Part shown: piece after piece, positions 54,411 through 64,000 of the stretch
How positions within the stretch are numbered: the first letter of the stretch is position 1
Layout of the letters: every line of letters begins with the position of its first letter
Assembly: GCA_964016985.1 (NCBI GenBank)
Contig: OZ024827.1
Coordinates: forward strand, 78,074,335-78,138,334
Source of the DNA: Anodontia alba
Lineage: Eukaryota; Mollusca; Bivalvia; Lucinida; Lucinidae
DNA: 64,000 bases
Reading direction: 5' to 3'
Translations under genes and position numbers: made by a program
The notes under the pieces: generated by a model
Told to the model about the DNA's origin: nothing
Seen by the model: the letters and a program-made list of their open reading frames with translations, nothing else
Database searches by the model: none

Positions 54411-55495
54411 TGTCAAAAAGAAATCGAACAAACGTACGAAAAGCACCAAGATTAGCTCTCTCTTCCCAAAACGATGTAATCGCAATGCTAAAAGGACTGA
54501 AAAACACAAGAACAAAATAACACAAGGCAAGACTTAAAACAAATAGCCTCGTAGAATAAACCACAAAGCAAAAAAAGTAAGACTAACACCGGGACCACCG
54601 CCTTAGAACGGTCAGCAGAGTAAACCACCGCGGGGTTTAAAGCACTTTTACAGCTAGCCAACTTTACACTGGGTCCAGATGCTACTCTTAATACAGAAAC
54701 ACATAAAAATTCGGTTCGCATAAAGGCTCCCAACTTAGTCAATGGATGAAAGCGAAAACACAAAAATCAAATTAATCACTATAATAAACAAAGACGAGTA
54801 CTCATGGCTAATTCTACTGTATGCCACAGTAAATGAAAATCCATAGCTGAACCACGGCGGGCCAAGCCAAAGACTTATCGTCAAGCCCCAACCCACTTGT
54901 TAAAGTTTTACGAAGAGGCCGTCATTGAGTCTGAGGCTAGAACCGCCGTCGTCGTGCAATTGAAGAGTGAAGCATAGCCATCAACAATGATTGGGTTGAC
55001 AACTTGGCATGCAGCCTGCTGCATAATATCAAGGCAATAGCCAATTCTTTATAACGGTTAATAAGTTTTCTGAATTGCTCCGAAAAGTTAGATTTTTCTA
55101 CAATTTTTCTAAATCTGTACAGTAAGTAACCGTAAAATTCTGGTTCCGATATACCTTGTTGCAGAAGTGTTTTCAGACTGACGCTATATTTTTCTACCAA
55201 GGCACTGTGTCTGCGATAAAATTTCGAAAACGCCTTACGAAGTTTAAAATAACGATAACCCTGCCTAAGAAGTTTGGCAGTAAGGGCTTTATTACGGCAG
55301 TTAAAGTCACTAAGATTTAAAGAAACTCTGGCGAATCTAATAAAGTAAGATATGTATACAACATATGAGGTACGCCGGGGGACATCGCCATCCAGAAAAG
55401 GGAAATTGACTATATCAAAATCAAAATCGTTCCATTTATCATACATTTTGGTGGAAACTGTACCATTAGATATACATAGATTCATATCCCAAACC
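54411..55495 (-). pseudogene. Retroelement RT ORF, relic 6, longest, with its 3' region
   Basis: An uninterrupted 182-codon frame (55485 to 54937) contains NGTVSTKMYDK, DFDFDIVNFPFLDGDVPRR, FIRFARVS, LLRQGYRYFKLRKAFSKFYR and EPEFYGYLLYRFRKIV. This is the segment downstream of the catalytic YxDD box in an invertebrate reverse-transcriptase ORF. Near 55025 the homologous frame shifts: the family continuation DIMQQAACQVVNPIIVDGY runs in another frame to a stop at 54908-54910, so the last ~30 codons of the open frame are not ancestral. Upstream, homology ends abruptly at about 55495 against a tandem array. Downstream, 54411-54780 shares sequence with 14700-14830 and 22118-22385. The element class is not certain; Penelope-like is one possibility. 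Confidence 0.82.
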
Positions 55496-56075
55496 AGATC
55501 TTCATAATATCAATGCACATACCAAGTTTGGCGTCCAAAAACAAAGTTATCGTCCAAAAACGAAAATATGGATATGTGGCGGGCAGATAAATCTGTCAAA
55601 GATTAACGCAATTCACCCATTTGCAATCCAAAACCATATGTTTGCAATATCAATGCACATACCAAGGTTGGTAAAAATCCATTGATATTTACTCATGTTA
55701 TTGTCAAGAATTGAAAAAACGGACGGTTGGCGGGAAGATAACTATGTCAGAAATTGACAATTTGTTTCATTAGCAATCCCAAACAGATATCTATAATTTC
55801 AATACACACACCAAGTTTGGTGTAAATCTATTGACAGCTACTCAAGTTATCTTCCGAAAACGAAAGTATGGACGTGTGGCGGGCGGATAACTCTATTAAA
55901 AATTGACAAAATGTGCCAATTAGCAATCCCAAACAAGATCTCTACAATATCATTGCACATACCAAGTTTGGTCAAACTTTATTGATTTTTATCCGTTAAT
56001 CATCCAGAAACGAAATACGGACTGACAGACGGACGTACTTATGATAGACGGACGGACAAACACAAGGACGTCGAA
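55496..56075. repeat. ~145-bp tandem array, 4 units
   Basis: ACCAAGTTTGG-type landmark at 55521, 55661, 55810 and 55961. Each unit also has CAATCCCAAACMAGATCT, TTGATTTTTAYYC and GTGGCGGGCGGATAACT. It abuts RT relic 6. Confidence 0.9.
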
Positions 56076-56117
56076 CGTGAAATCATAATAACCTGCCACT
56101 ATTGCGTGGCGAGGTCT

Positions 56118-56399
56118 CATTACATACAAAAAACTTGCTATATAATGTTGACCCCCCCCCCCCCCCCCTTAAACCCCATCTTTATATAGTAAACCTGGGG
56201 TTTACAGGGATATACACTCTTTTCCTTATTTCTGCTCAAAATCATATATTTTAGGTACTCACAATCTATGTTTTGAGCAGATATATGAAAAAAAAAACAA
56301 ACAAAAAAAAAAAAAAAAAAACAGAATTTTTTATCTGAAAAATTTCATTTTTTGGTGGTAAAATTTACAGTATATTTGAATAGGCTTGTTTTCGTAATG
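56118..56399 (+). mobile_element. Family A fold-back, stem apex and inner arms deleted
   Basis: The left arm ends TTAGGTACTC and continues directly into ACAATCTATGTTTTGAGC, so about 35 bases around the apex are lost. It contains a poly-C run (56155-56168) and an A-rich run (56290-56322). Confidence 0.92.
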
Positions 56400-56695
56400 T
56401 ACTGAAGTCGCTATCATTCGTAAAACATTTTCCCCATCATATGTCTAATGTTGATAAAACTTGTAAGTTACTCTCATGTGAATAGTCCGATCTGACCCAG
56501 AATCGAACTCGTCCAAGATTTTATAGCTGTCATCATCACTTTAATTCTGATAAAGATTCGTTTACAAATAAAATTGCTCTCGTCTGGACAACATTTTCCT
56601 TTGTCTATGAGGCCCTCAAGGGCGGGTAACTCTCATGACAATAAACGAAATTAAGCCAAAATCAAACTTGTCCGAGAGTGTATGCCTGTCCTTGT
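56400..56695. repeat. ~145-bp tandem-type repeat, two units
   Basis: GAAGTCGCTATCATTCGTAA (56405) and AAATTGCTCTCGTCTGGACA (56571), both followed by CATTTTCC and GTAACTCTCATG. Same family as 53990-54410. Confidence 0.75.
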
Positions 56696-57192
56696 TTTCT
56701 GCAAGTTAAATGAAATTATGATTTATAATGAAATCTTTGAATTTGAATGAAAATTCAAATGATGCATTGTTCGGCATCAAATAAGGAAACAATATTTATA
56801 AGGTTTGGTAGAAAATGCGTCTGTTTGTCTTTTTGTGTATTTTGCGACCCTTGCGAAATATATATATATATATATGAATCACAGAATACTTAACTTTATT
56901 CTTGTGAACGTCATTAATTTACCATCCATTTAAATCAATATCAAAACTTAAAAACGTTATACATATATAATTTCCTTTATACGCGTTCTAAATATAGTAC
57001 TTACGATATAAAGTACACATATTTGATGAACATATGATCATTTGAGACACCTACATCTGTTACGTTTTCATGTTTTATATATCTAGTTACAATGATGGAA
57101 TGATTTGATCTTACGGACAGAAGTGATACTTTGAAGCATCTGTCTGACTTTAATTAACTGGATCGCAGCAAGCGAAAAGGTGTCTTTAGCTT
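56696..57192. other. No gene; short (AT)n at 56858-56875
   Basis: Nothing else supported. Confidence 0.5.
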
Positions 57193-57198
57193 ATATGA

Positions 57199-57245
<47 letters not shown>
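57193..57245. repeat. (AC)n microsatellite
   Basis: About 26 AC units. Confidence 0.97.
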
Positions 57246-57246
<1 letters not shown>

Positions 57247-57553
57247 TAACATAAAAACGAGTTTAGCTCATGATCGTTAGTGTTTTTCAAAAGTGTGTTA
57301 CTTCGGCGTTGTGTGTTAACAATAAAATAAAGTCATTTTAAAAGTGTTTCAGTTTTAATTTCGATAACACAATATTAGAGTATCTCCGTCTAACTTCAAA
57401 CCCAAGACTAAAACTAACCAACATGATCAGACCGGAACTATATATATATGATCAGACCGGAACTATATATATATATATATTTTCTGAGCATTTCTCACAT
57501 TTCTCTATCTATGTTTGTTTGTGCAAAACGTCTATCATATCATGGTTAGTAGT
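57246..57553. other. Short duplication at 57424-57480; otherwise nothing
   Basis: GATCAGACCGGAACTATATA is present twice, each followed by a TA run. Confidence 0.6.
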
Positions 57554-57831
57554 CATCACGAAAACATACCTATATAATTTTGACCCCATTAAATACCACG
57601 TTCATATAGTAAAACTGGGGTTTACATGGGTATGCATTATTTTTCTTATTACTGCTCAAAAATATAGATTGTGGGTACTCTTTAGAACCGCCTCGGCGAG
57701 GCGGTTCTAACGAGTACCCACAATCTATAGTTTGAGCAGATATAAGAAAAATATCAGAATTTTTATCGGAAAAGTTTCAGGTTTTTCGATGGTGAAAATT
57801 TCAATATATTTGAATGCGTGATTTCGTAATG
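57554..57831 (+). mobile_element. Family A fold-back, full length
   Basis: Apex CCTCGGCGAGG. Right end GATTTCGTAATG. H1 is partly eroded (AAATACCACGTTCATATAG). Confidence 0.94.
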
Positions 57832-58480
57832 ATAGGCTTGTCCAAAGTGCCAGCCTATACTACTATGGTTATTTAAAGCCACTGTCACTCATTGAAAGCA
57901 TTTCGAAACGTCTGCAAAGGGATAAAACACTAAAAGAATGCTGCTGCTGTAAGCAGAAAGCCTACACGATTGATACGAACTTTTAAAACATTAAATAACT
58001 GTCCTGTTTGAACGACAGGTTCCATGATATTATCTATTTATACTTGTCAATGGAGCAGTCTTTAGGTTTATTATTGTGAATGCAGCATTTTTAGGTCCGA
58101 GTAAACAGCAGTTATTTACATATGATTCTGGTGAAATTGAATGTTTTAATAGTCATCAAATAGCTTCAAACAACAGCAATGGTTTTGAATGAGACCCAAT
58201 TTAAACATGGGTCTTTAATAAGACCCAATATAAACCATAATATATACTAGGTGTTTTGGAGTACGTTATAGCATTTTCAATCACTAATAGCTTTTTAATA
58301 TTTTTGAAGAATTAATCTTGTTCAGAATTACTTGTACAAGTTTCAAACACGTTTACGGGTTTACGGCCTATTGACAATCTTTCAATCTTCTAAGCATCCT
58401 TCACTTTACGACCCATCAACATCTATTCACTCATATAGACAATCTGTATAGGTTGTAAATGTTGCACTACCCCGCCCCCG

Positions 58481-58482
<2 letters not shown>
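57832..58482. other. No recognised feature
   Basis: ATGAGACCCAATTTAAACAT and ATAAGACCCAATATAAACCA at 58189-58240 form a short duplication. No gene. Confidence 0.5.
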
Positions 58483-58525
<43 letters not shown>

Positions 58526-58575
58526 AATCCTCCTCAACTCGTTGTTCTCGTCTCGTAACACAACAGAGAGAGGAA

Positions 58576-58620
<45 letters not shown>

Positions 58621-58637
58621 CCTGTTATCGTAACACA

Positions 58638-58702
<65 letters not shown>

Positions 58703-58718
58703 CCTGTTCTCGTAACAC

Positions 58719-58750
<32 letters not shown>
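58483..58750. repeat. Compound array: four (GA)n tracts with conserved ~22-bp spacers
   Basis: (GA)n tracts at 58483-58523, 58578-58618, 58640-58700 and 58722-58750. The spacers read ATCCTGTTATCGTAACACAA and ATCCTGTTCTCGTAACACAA, with longer related versions at the outer edges. The Ser-Leu repeat frame on the minus strand is a translation of it. Confidence 0.95.
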
Positions 58751-58753
<3 letters not shown>

Positions 58754-58915
58754 AATCCCCCTCTACTTGCCGTTCTCTTAACACATGGAGTAGCTCCCAA
58801 GGCTTAAATTCTGATGCGGATCCTTCACCTTTATGCGACGTTGTATAAACATCATATACCCGATGAGTCATTTGTGTTGTGATTTTGGCATAATGGTTAA
58901 TATCAACATTTCTAG

Positions 58916-59201
58916 CATCACGAAAACATACCTATATAATTTTGACCCCCTTAAACCCCACTTTTATAAAGTAAAATTGGGGTTTACAGGGGGTATGCAT
59001 TATTTTCCTCATTTCTGTTCAAAAACATAGATTGTGGGTACTCGTTAGAACCGCCTCGCCGAGCCGATGCAGTTCTAACGAGTACCCACAATCTATGTTT
59101 TGAGCAGAAATGTGAAAAAAAAATATCAGAATTTTTATCTGAAAACTTTCAGTTTTGGTGGTGGAAGTTTCAATATATTTGAATAGGCGTGTTTTCGTTA
59201 T
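58916..59201 (+). mobile_element. Family A fold-back, extra bases at the apex
   Basis: The apex reads CCTCGCCGAGCCGATGCAGTTC, with an irregular insertion on the right arm. The right end decays to GTTTTCGTTAT. Confidence 0.93.
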
Positions 59202-59664
59202 ATTTTGCTTTCTCTAGTAATGATATCTTTTGTCCCTATTTTCTGATCCTTTTCTTTAATACATGCAGCTGTGGTCCTTGATTTCTTGTTTTTCGTCGTG
59301 TTTTCGTTTGCGGTTTGTAATGACCTAACGGTAACCTGACGTTACACAACGTCAGTAACTCGTTGGGAAGATATGGTTGTTGCTGAGTAAATTTATCCAT
59401 AATTTAATACTTAACGGGAATTGAATACAATTTCAGTGGAGGCAATTCTGTCAAAATTGGTTTTGCTTATTCTGAATAGGAATCTATTCTAAGAAAATTC
59501 CTTCCTTCCCACTACAGAAAGCATTTTTGTCGTCTGAGAGAAGACCTCTTTTCGGAAGGGCTTGTATCTCTATATTTCATGTTGACCAGTTACAAAGAGT
59601 ACATGTATATCCATAGCCCTTAAGCCTCAGGATTGTCTTAATATTAGTCTCGCAACGGCTGTTA
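59202..59664. other. No gene; weak ACGTTACACAACGTC palindrome scrap near 59335-59370
   Basis: CCTGACGTTACACAACGTCA then CGTTGGGAAG resembles a decayed CCCAGCAGGCACACAACG element. Confidence 0.45.
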
Positions 59665-59764
59665 CCCGGCACGCACACAGCATTGGAATAACGTCGTTCA
59701 ACATTTATATTAACGTATTCGACGTTTAAATAACGTTTGAAACGATGCCGTTTCAATATTGTGT
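59665..59764. mobile_element. Degenerate CCCAGCAGGCACACAAC fold-back
   Basis: CCCGGCACGCACACAGCATT ... TAACGTCGTTCAACATTTAT ... GCCGTTTCAATATTGTGTTA. The right end is eroded. Confidence 0.65.
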
Positions 59765-59767
59765 TAT

Positions 59768-62140
59768 AAGGTAAATAGTAACGCGTGCATACTAAGAGAA
59801 GTATAATGTCAAGTGTAAGATGTGTATGCTAACAGACGTATAAGGTAAGGAGTGAGGAGTGCATATTTAGAGAAGTTTAAGGTACAGAGATAGGTGTGAA
59901 TGTCCAGAGAAGTAGAAGATAAAGATTAAGATATGCATGTTAAGAGAAGTATAGGGTAAAGAGTAAGATGTGATTAGGTGTGCATGTATAAAGAAAAAGT
60001 AAGATACTTATGTTCAGAGAACAAGAGAGTAAAGAGTTAGGTGTATATGTTCAGCGAAGTATCAGAAAAACAGTAAGAAGTGCATATTAAAAGAAGTATT
60101 TGGCAAAGAGTAAGGTGTGCATAGGATAAGATGTACATAGTAAAGAGTAAGATGTGCATAATTAGAGAAGTATAAGGTAAAGCGTAAGGTGTGTATAGGA
60201 TGAGATGTATATAGCAAAGGGTAAGGTGTGCATAATAAGAGATGTGTTAGGTAAAGAGTAAGGGAGAGATGTATAAAGTAAAGAGTAAGGTGTGCATTAA
60301 AGAAATCTGTATAGTAAATAATAACCTCTGCATAATTAGAGAATAGTAAGGTAAAAAGTAAGGTTTGCAAACTACAGTGTTGCATATGAAGAGATTCAAT
60401 CAAACCGATCTCCGATTTTCATGATTTTGAGTGTTCTTTGTTTCCAAAGACAATTCTTTTTGACTGTTGCTTAATAGGATAAGTATAAGGTAAAGAATAA
60501 TGTGTACATAGGGTGGGGAGGGGGGTGTATAGTAAAGAGTAAGGTGTACACGGGAAGAGATGTATACGGTAAAGAATGATGTGTGGATAATAGGAAAAGT
60601 AAAAGCTAAAGAATAAGGTGTGCATAGGAAGAGATGTATAAGGTAAAGAGTAAGGTGTGCTTAGTAAGAGATGCATATAGTAAAAAGGTAAGATGTGCGT
60701 AGGACGGATGTATTTAGTAAAGAGTCAGGTGCACATAGGAAGAGATGTATATACGGTAAAGAGTAACATGTGGATAATAAGAGAAGTATAAGTAAAGAGT
60801 AAGGTGTGCATAGGAAGAGATGTATAAGGTAAAGAGTAAGGTGTGCTTACTAAGAGATGCATAAAGTAAAGAGTAAGATGTGCTTAGGAAGAGATGTATG
60901 AGGTACAGAGAAATGTGTACATAATAAGAAAAGAATAAGGTAAATAGTAAGGTGCCCATAATAAGAGAAGTATAAGGTAAATGGCTAGGTAGTCATAGGT
61001 AAGATGTATAAGGTAAAGAGTAAGGTTTACTTTGTAAGAGGTGTATATAGTAAAGAGTAAAGAGGGCATGGGAAGAGATATTTGAGGTAAATGGTAAGGT
61101 GTGCATTGTATAAAGTAAAGTGTAAGGTATGCATAATAAGAGAAGTATAAGGTACAGAGTAAGATGTGTATAATAACAGAAGTACAAGGTAAAGAGTAAG
61201 GTGTGCATAGTAAGAAAAGTACAAGGTAAAGGGTAAGGTGTACATAATAAGTTAATAAACGATGTTTAAGATAAAGTGTAAGGTGTGCATAGTAAGAGAC
61301 GTATAAGGTAATGAGTAAGATGCGCATACTACGAGATGTAAAAAGCAAAGAGTAAAGTGTTAGAAATAAGAGAAATATTAGGTAATGAGTAAGGTGTCCA
61401 CTATAAGAGAAGTACAATGTAAAAAATAAGGTATGCATAAGAAGAGATGTTTATTGTAAAGAGGGATGTGTCCATAATAAAAGAAGTATAAGGTAATGAG
61501 TAAGGTTTGCAGAGGTAGAGAGCTGTAAGGTAAAGTGTGCATAATACGAGAAGTATAAGGTGAAAAGTAAGAGAAGTTCAAGATAAAGAGTACGATGTCC
61601 ATAATTAGAGAAGTATAAGGTTAAGAGATGTGCATGATAAGATGATAAGAGACGTGTAGGATAAATAGTAAGGTGTGCATCATAAGAGAAGTATGAGGTA
61701 AAGAGGAAGGTGTGCATAGTAAGAGAAGTATAAAATAAAAAGTAAGGTGTGCATTATAAAAGATATAAGTAGTAAAGAGTAAGATGTACATCATAAGAGA
61801 AATATAAGGTAATGAGAAAGGTGTGCATTATAATTAGTGAAGTATAAGGTAAAGAGTAAGGTGTGCATCATAAGAGAAGTATAAGGTAATGAGTAAGATG
61901 TGCATCATAAGAGAAGTATAAGGTAATGAGTAAGATGTGCATCATAAGAGAAGTATAAGGTAATGAGTATAATGTGCATCATAAGAGAAGTATAAGGTAA
62001 ATAATGAGTGCATCATAAAAAAGAAGGTAAAGATATAGATGTGCATAATAAGAGAAGTGTAAGGTAAAGAGTAAGGTGTGCATACTAAAAGAAGGATATA
62101 GTAAAGAGTAAGGCAGGCGCAATAAGAAAATTGTTAGTAA
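59768..62140. repeat. 37-bp satellite, roughly 60 units
   Basis: Unit approximately GTGTGCATAATAAGAGAAGT + ATAAGGTAAAGAGTAAG. Three successive units starting at 61863, 61900 and 61937 fix the period at 37 bp. Units near 61860-61980 are almost identical, while those near both edges are diverged. The minus strand lacks stops in all three frames of the consensus, producing overlapping LTLYFSYYAH-like frames of up to 184 codons (60884-61438) that are not genes. Confidence 0.95.
60364..60478 (+). repeat. Fragment of repeat D inserted in the satellite
   Basis: GCAAACTACAGTGTTGCATA, CCGATCTCCGATTTTCATGA and GTGTTCTTTGTTTCCAAAGA match 6656-6760. The satellite resumes at 60479. Confidence 0.82.
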
Positions 62141-62602
62141 AAGGTTAAGCTGTGCGATTTTTCGAGAGAAATACGATAATTTATTAGATTTATCTAAAAT
62201 TTCCATTGAAAAGCAAACTTGGAGTCGAAAGATTGTGAAGTATGGTTGGGTTCGACAGGACGCCCTCTAGATCCATTCCGCATATCCCAGTTTTTAATAT
62301 ACATAAGAGGGTAGTGTGCTTTTTCGGATATTTTTGTAATGTAATGTAGTGACTTATCCTTTTTTTCTCCAGATAATTTAATTCAGAACAAAATGTTGTT
62401 TGAAGTAACAAAAAATCTAATAAAAAAACTGCAAAAATTGTAAAACCCTATATTCATTGTAGTCCCCTAGATCCCCGCCTTTCATTATGTATTATGTGGA
62501 AATATCGGGTGGGGTACACATTGCTTAGACTTGGTAACATAATTGATGTATTATGATCTGGGACTAAGAAACAGGATTCTAAGGCTAGGCTCTTTACCTG
62601 TC
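62141..62602. other. No recognised feature
   Basis: Nothing supported. Confidence 0.5.
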
Positions 62603-62882
62603 CATTACGAAAACACGCCTATTTAAATATATAGAAAATTTCACCTCCAAAAACTGAAAATTTTCAGAAATAAAAACTCTGATATTTTTTCATATTTCTA
62701 CTAAAATTATAGGTTGTGGGTATTCGTTAGAACCGCCTCGATGAGGCGGTTCTAACGAGCACCCACAATCTATGTTTTTAGCAGAAATAAGATAAAATAT
62801 GTATACCCATATAAACCCCAGTTTTACTATATAAAAGCGGGGTTTAAGAGGGTCAAAATTATATAGGCATGTTTTTTTGATG
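62603..62882 (-). mobile_element. Family A fold-back, full length
   Basis: Apex CCTCGATGAGG. The left outer arm (CTAAAATTATAGGTTG) is diverged. The right end is TTTTTTTGATG. Confidence 0.94.
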
Positions 62883-63080
62883 TATATTTCCTTCACCATA
62901 CTTTGAAGACTGGAATTGTGTTTCTCACTAAGGTAGCATTTTCAAGACTTGTACACCGTATTTACACTTAAATGTTTCGGATACCTTTACTCCATACCAG
63001 CCTTATCCTCAAGCTTCAGCCAATCCAGTTTACTTCCTATTAATGTGTATAAAATTGCTTGATAAGTGGCAAACAATGTA

Positions 63081-63432
63081 CAGTCGAATCTCAATAGCTC
63101 GAACACCGATGGCTCATTCACTATGGCTAATTCGAACTCGGTTTTGAGTCCCTACGAAATTCTTCCGAGAGATCGAGAAAACAAATATTTAAGGAAGCTT
63201 TCTTATTTCATTATGAAATTGTATGTTGAGTGTACTCATTAGAATCGCCTCTTCGAGGCGATTCTAATGAGTACATTCAACATACAATTATTGTGTAGAG
63301 ATAGATTTCCCAGAATTAGCGATATTTGCTTCCCGACCTTGCGCCATGATTAACCTTCATTGGCTCGAACTATCCATGGCTCGAACAATTTTCCATGGTC
63401 CCAAAGGTGTTCGAGCCATTGAAGTTCGACTG
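63081..63432. mobile_element. 352-bp pogo/Tigger-like MITE carrying a core-B hairpin
   Basis: TA at 63079-63080 and 63433-63434. Ends CAGTCGAATCTCAATAGCTC and GTTCGAGCCATTGAAGTTCG form the TIRs. A second inner pair (GGCTCATTCACTATGGC region) is also palindromic. A ~109-bp hairpin (63197-63305) sits in the middle. Confidence 0.85.
63197..63305. mobile_element. Core-B hairpin nested in the Tigger-like MITE
   Basis: TTGTATGTTGAGTGTACTCA ... TTAGAATCGCCTCTTCGAGG ... TGAGTACATTCAACATACAA. It shares ACTCATTAGAA and the CGCCTC apex with the stand-alone hairpins and with family A. Confidence 0.88.
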
Positions 63433-63434
63433 TA

Positions 63435-63727
63435 TACCCTGATTAGACGCCACGTAAAGAGGTATCAAGGTAAGGCGTAAAAAAATAGCCGCGTTTCCGC
63501 TAACATGCTGAAAAAAAAATTGGTCGGTAGGTAGGAGAAACCTTTTTTTTTATTTTTCTATTTTTTTCTCCAGAAAAGAACAGGGTCGGGCCTGTACTTT
63601 TATGAAAATCCAGGTATTTGGTTGAGGGTCGGTGCTTTACGTTTTTATTTTGCATTTTTACTGATAAAAATATAGCAGAGTCGATTGTTTGAAACAGGGT
63701 CGGTCGGGTTAGCGGAAACACAGCTAT
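63435..63727. other. No gene
   Basis: A scrap of CCCTGATTAGACGCCACG (63438) resembles the CAAACAGTGTAGACC palindrome family. A 73-codon minus frame (63500-63721) is unrecognised. Confidence 0.45.
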
Positions 63728-63830
63728 TGCTTTTTTCTTATTTCTCCATTAAAACACACGTTGTGGGTACTCATTAGAAGCGCCTCTGTGAGTATCCACG
63801 GCATAAGATTTTGAGTGAAATGAAACAAAA
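63728..63830. mobile_element. Stand-alone core-B hairpin, copy 3, right arm decayed
   Basis: TTCTTATTTCTCCATTAAAA, GTTGTGGGTACTCATTAGAA and GCGCCTCTGTGAGTATCC. The inner right arm between apex and GAGTATCC is deleted. Confidence 0.75.
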
Positions 63831-64000
63831 TTGACAACATCTTTGGCTACAAAGCTTGCTTATATAGAGCAAAAGCTAAGGCGAATGCATTACACATAGA
63901 TGTGTTAAAGTAAGAAATACGGTTATGGTTTAGGTCCGAATTGGTAGAATATATACGGTAATTAAGCCCAGTTCTAGTAAGTACCACCGTTTCTTAGCTA

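Noticed and set aside
58524..58800. Ser-Leu repeat open frames
   Set aside because: Translation of (GA)n microsatellites.
60884..61438. 184-codon minus-strand open frame with an aromatic-rich repeated peptide
   Set aside because: It lies wholly inside the 37-bp satellite, cycles through all three frames of the unit, and exists only because the unit lacks stops on that strand.

Overview
This window looks like intergenic DNA from an animal nuclear genome, most likely a bivalve mollusc. It is AT-rich, with no operons, no rRNA and no convincing tRNA. It is crowded with short palindromic non-autonomous transposons, tRNA-derived SINE-like elements and satellites of kinds that I associate with lophotrochozoan, especially bivalve, genomes. 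That assignment rests on repeat character, not on a host gene, and I cannot name a species. I could not support a single intact host gene or exon. All long open frames are either repeat translations or relics of a retroelement.

Layout. 1-2640 is a degenerate ~165-bp tandem array. 2.6-10.6 kb holds twin 107-bp palindromes, a fold-back with an internal tandem repeat, and a dispersed AATAAA-bearing repeat (repeat D) with a TTAA-type MITE inside it. 10.6-14.8 kb holds four decayed pieces of the C-terminal part of a reverse-transcriptase ORF, and 14.8-15.5 kb an alternating repeat. 16-33 kb is a patchwork of fold-backs, microsatellites and 3'-region repeats. 33.4-34.7 kb is another RT relic split by two short retroposons with target duplications. 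35-53 kb is again fold-back-rich. 53.9-56.7 kb carries the longest RT relic, on the minus strand, between two ~140-bp tandem arrays. 58.5-58.75 kb is a (GA)n compound array, 59.8-62.1 kb a 37-bp satellite, and 63.1-63.4 kb a pogo/Tigger-like MITE.

The dominant feature is one ~280-bp fold-back family, called family A here. Its ends read CATYACGAAAAC and GTTTTCGTRATG. There are 27 copies, 15 in one orientation and 12 in the other, making up about 11% of the window. Each full copy is a chain of three hairpins between imperfect terminal inverted repeats (TIRs): H1 is small, H2 is a ~110-bp near-perfect stem, and H3 is tiny.

The most interesting signals are these. (1) Palindromic cores appear to be exchanged between elements with unrelated ends. 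(2) In several unrelated palindromic families, truncated copies break at or near the hairpin apex. (3) Some stem changes are compensated on both arms. (4) Nested insertions can be read against uninterrupted paralogous sites within the same window. Together they suggest a modular palindrome ecosystem, but the mechanism is inference. All copy counts, homologies and coordinates come from reading by eye, so boundaries may be off by several bases.
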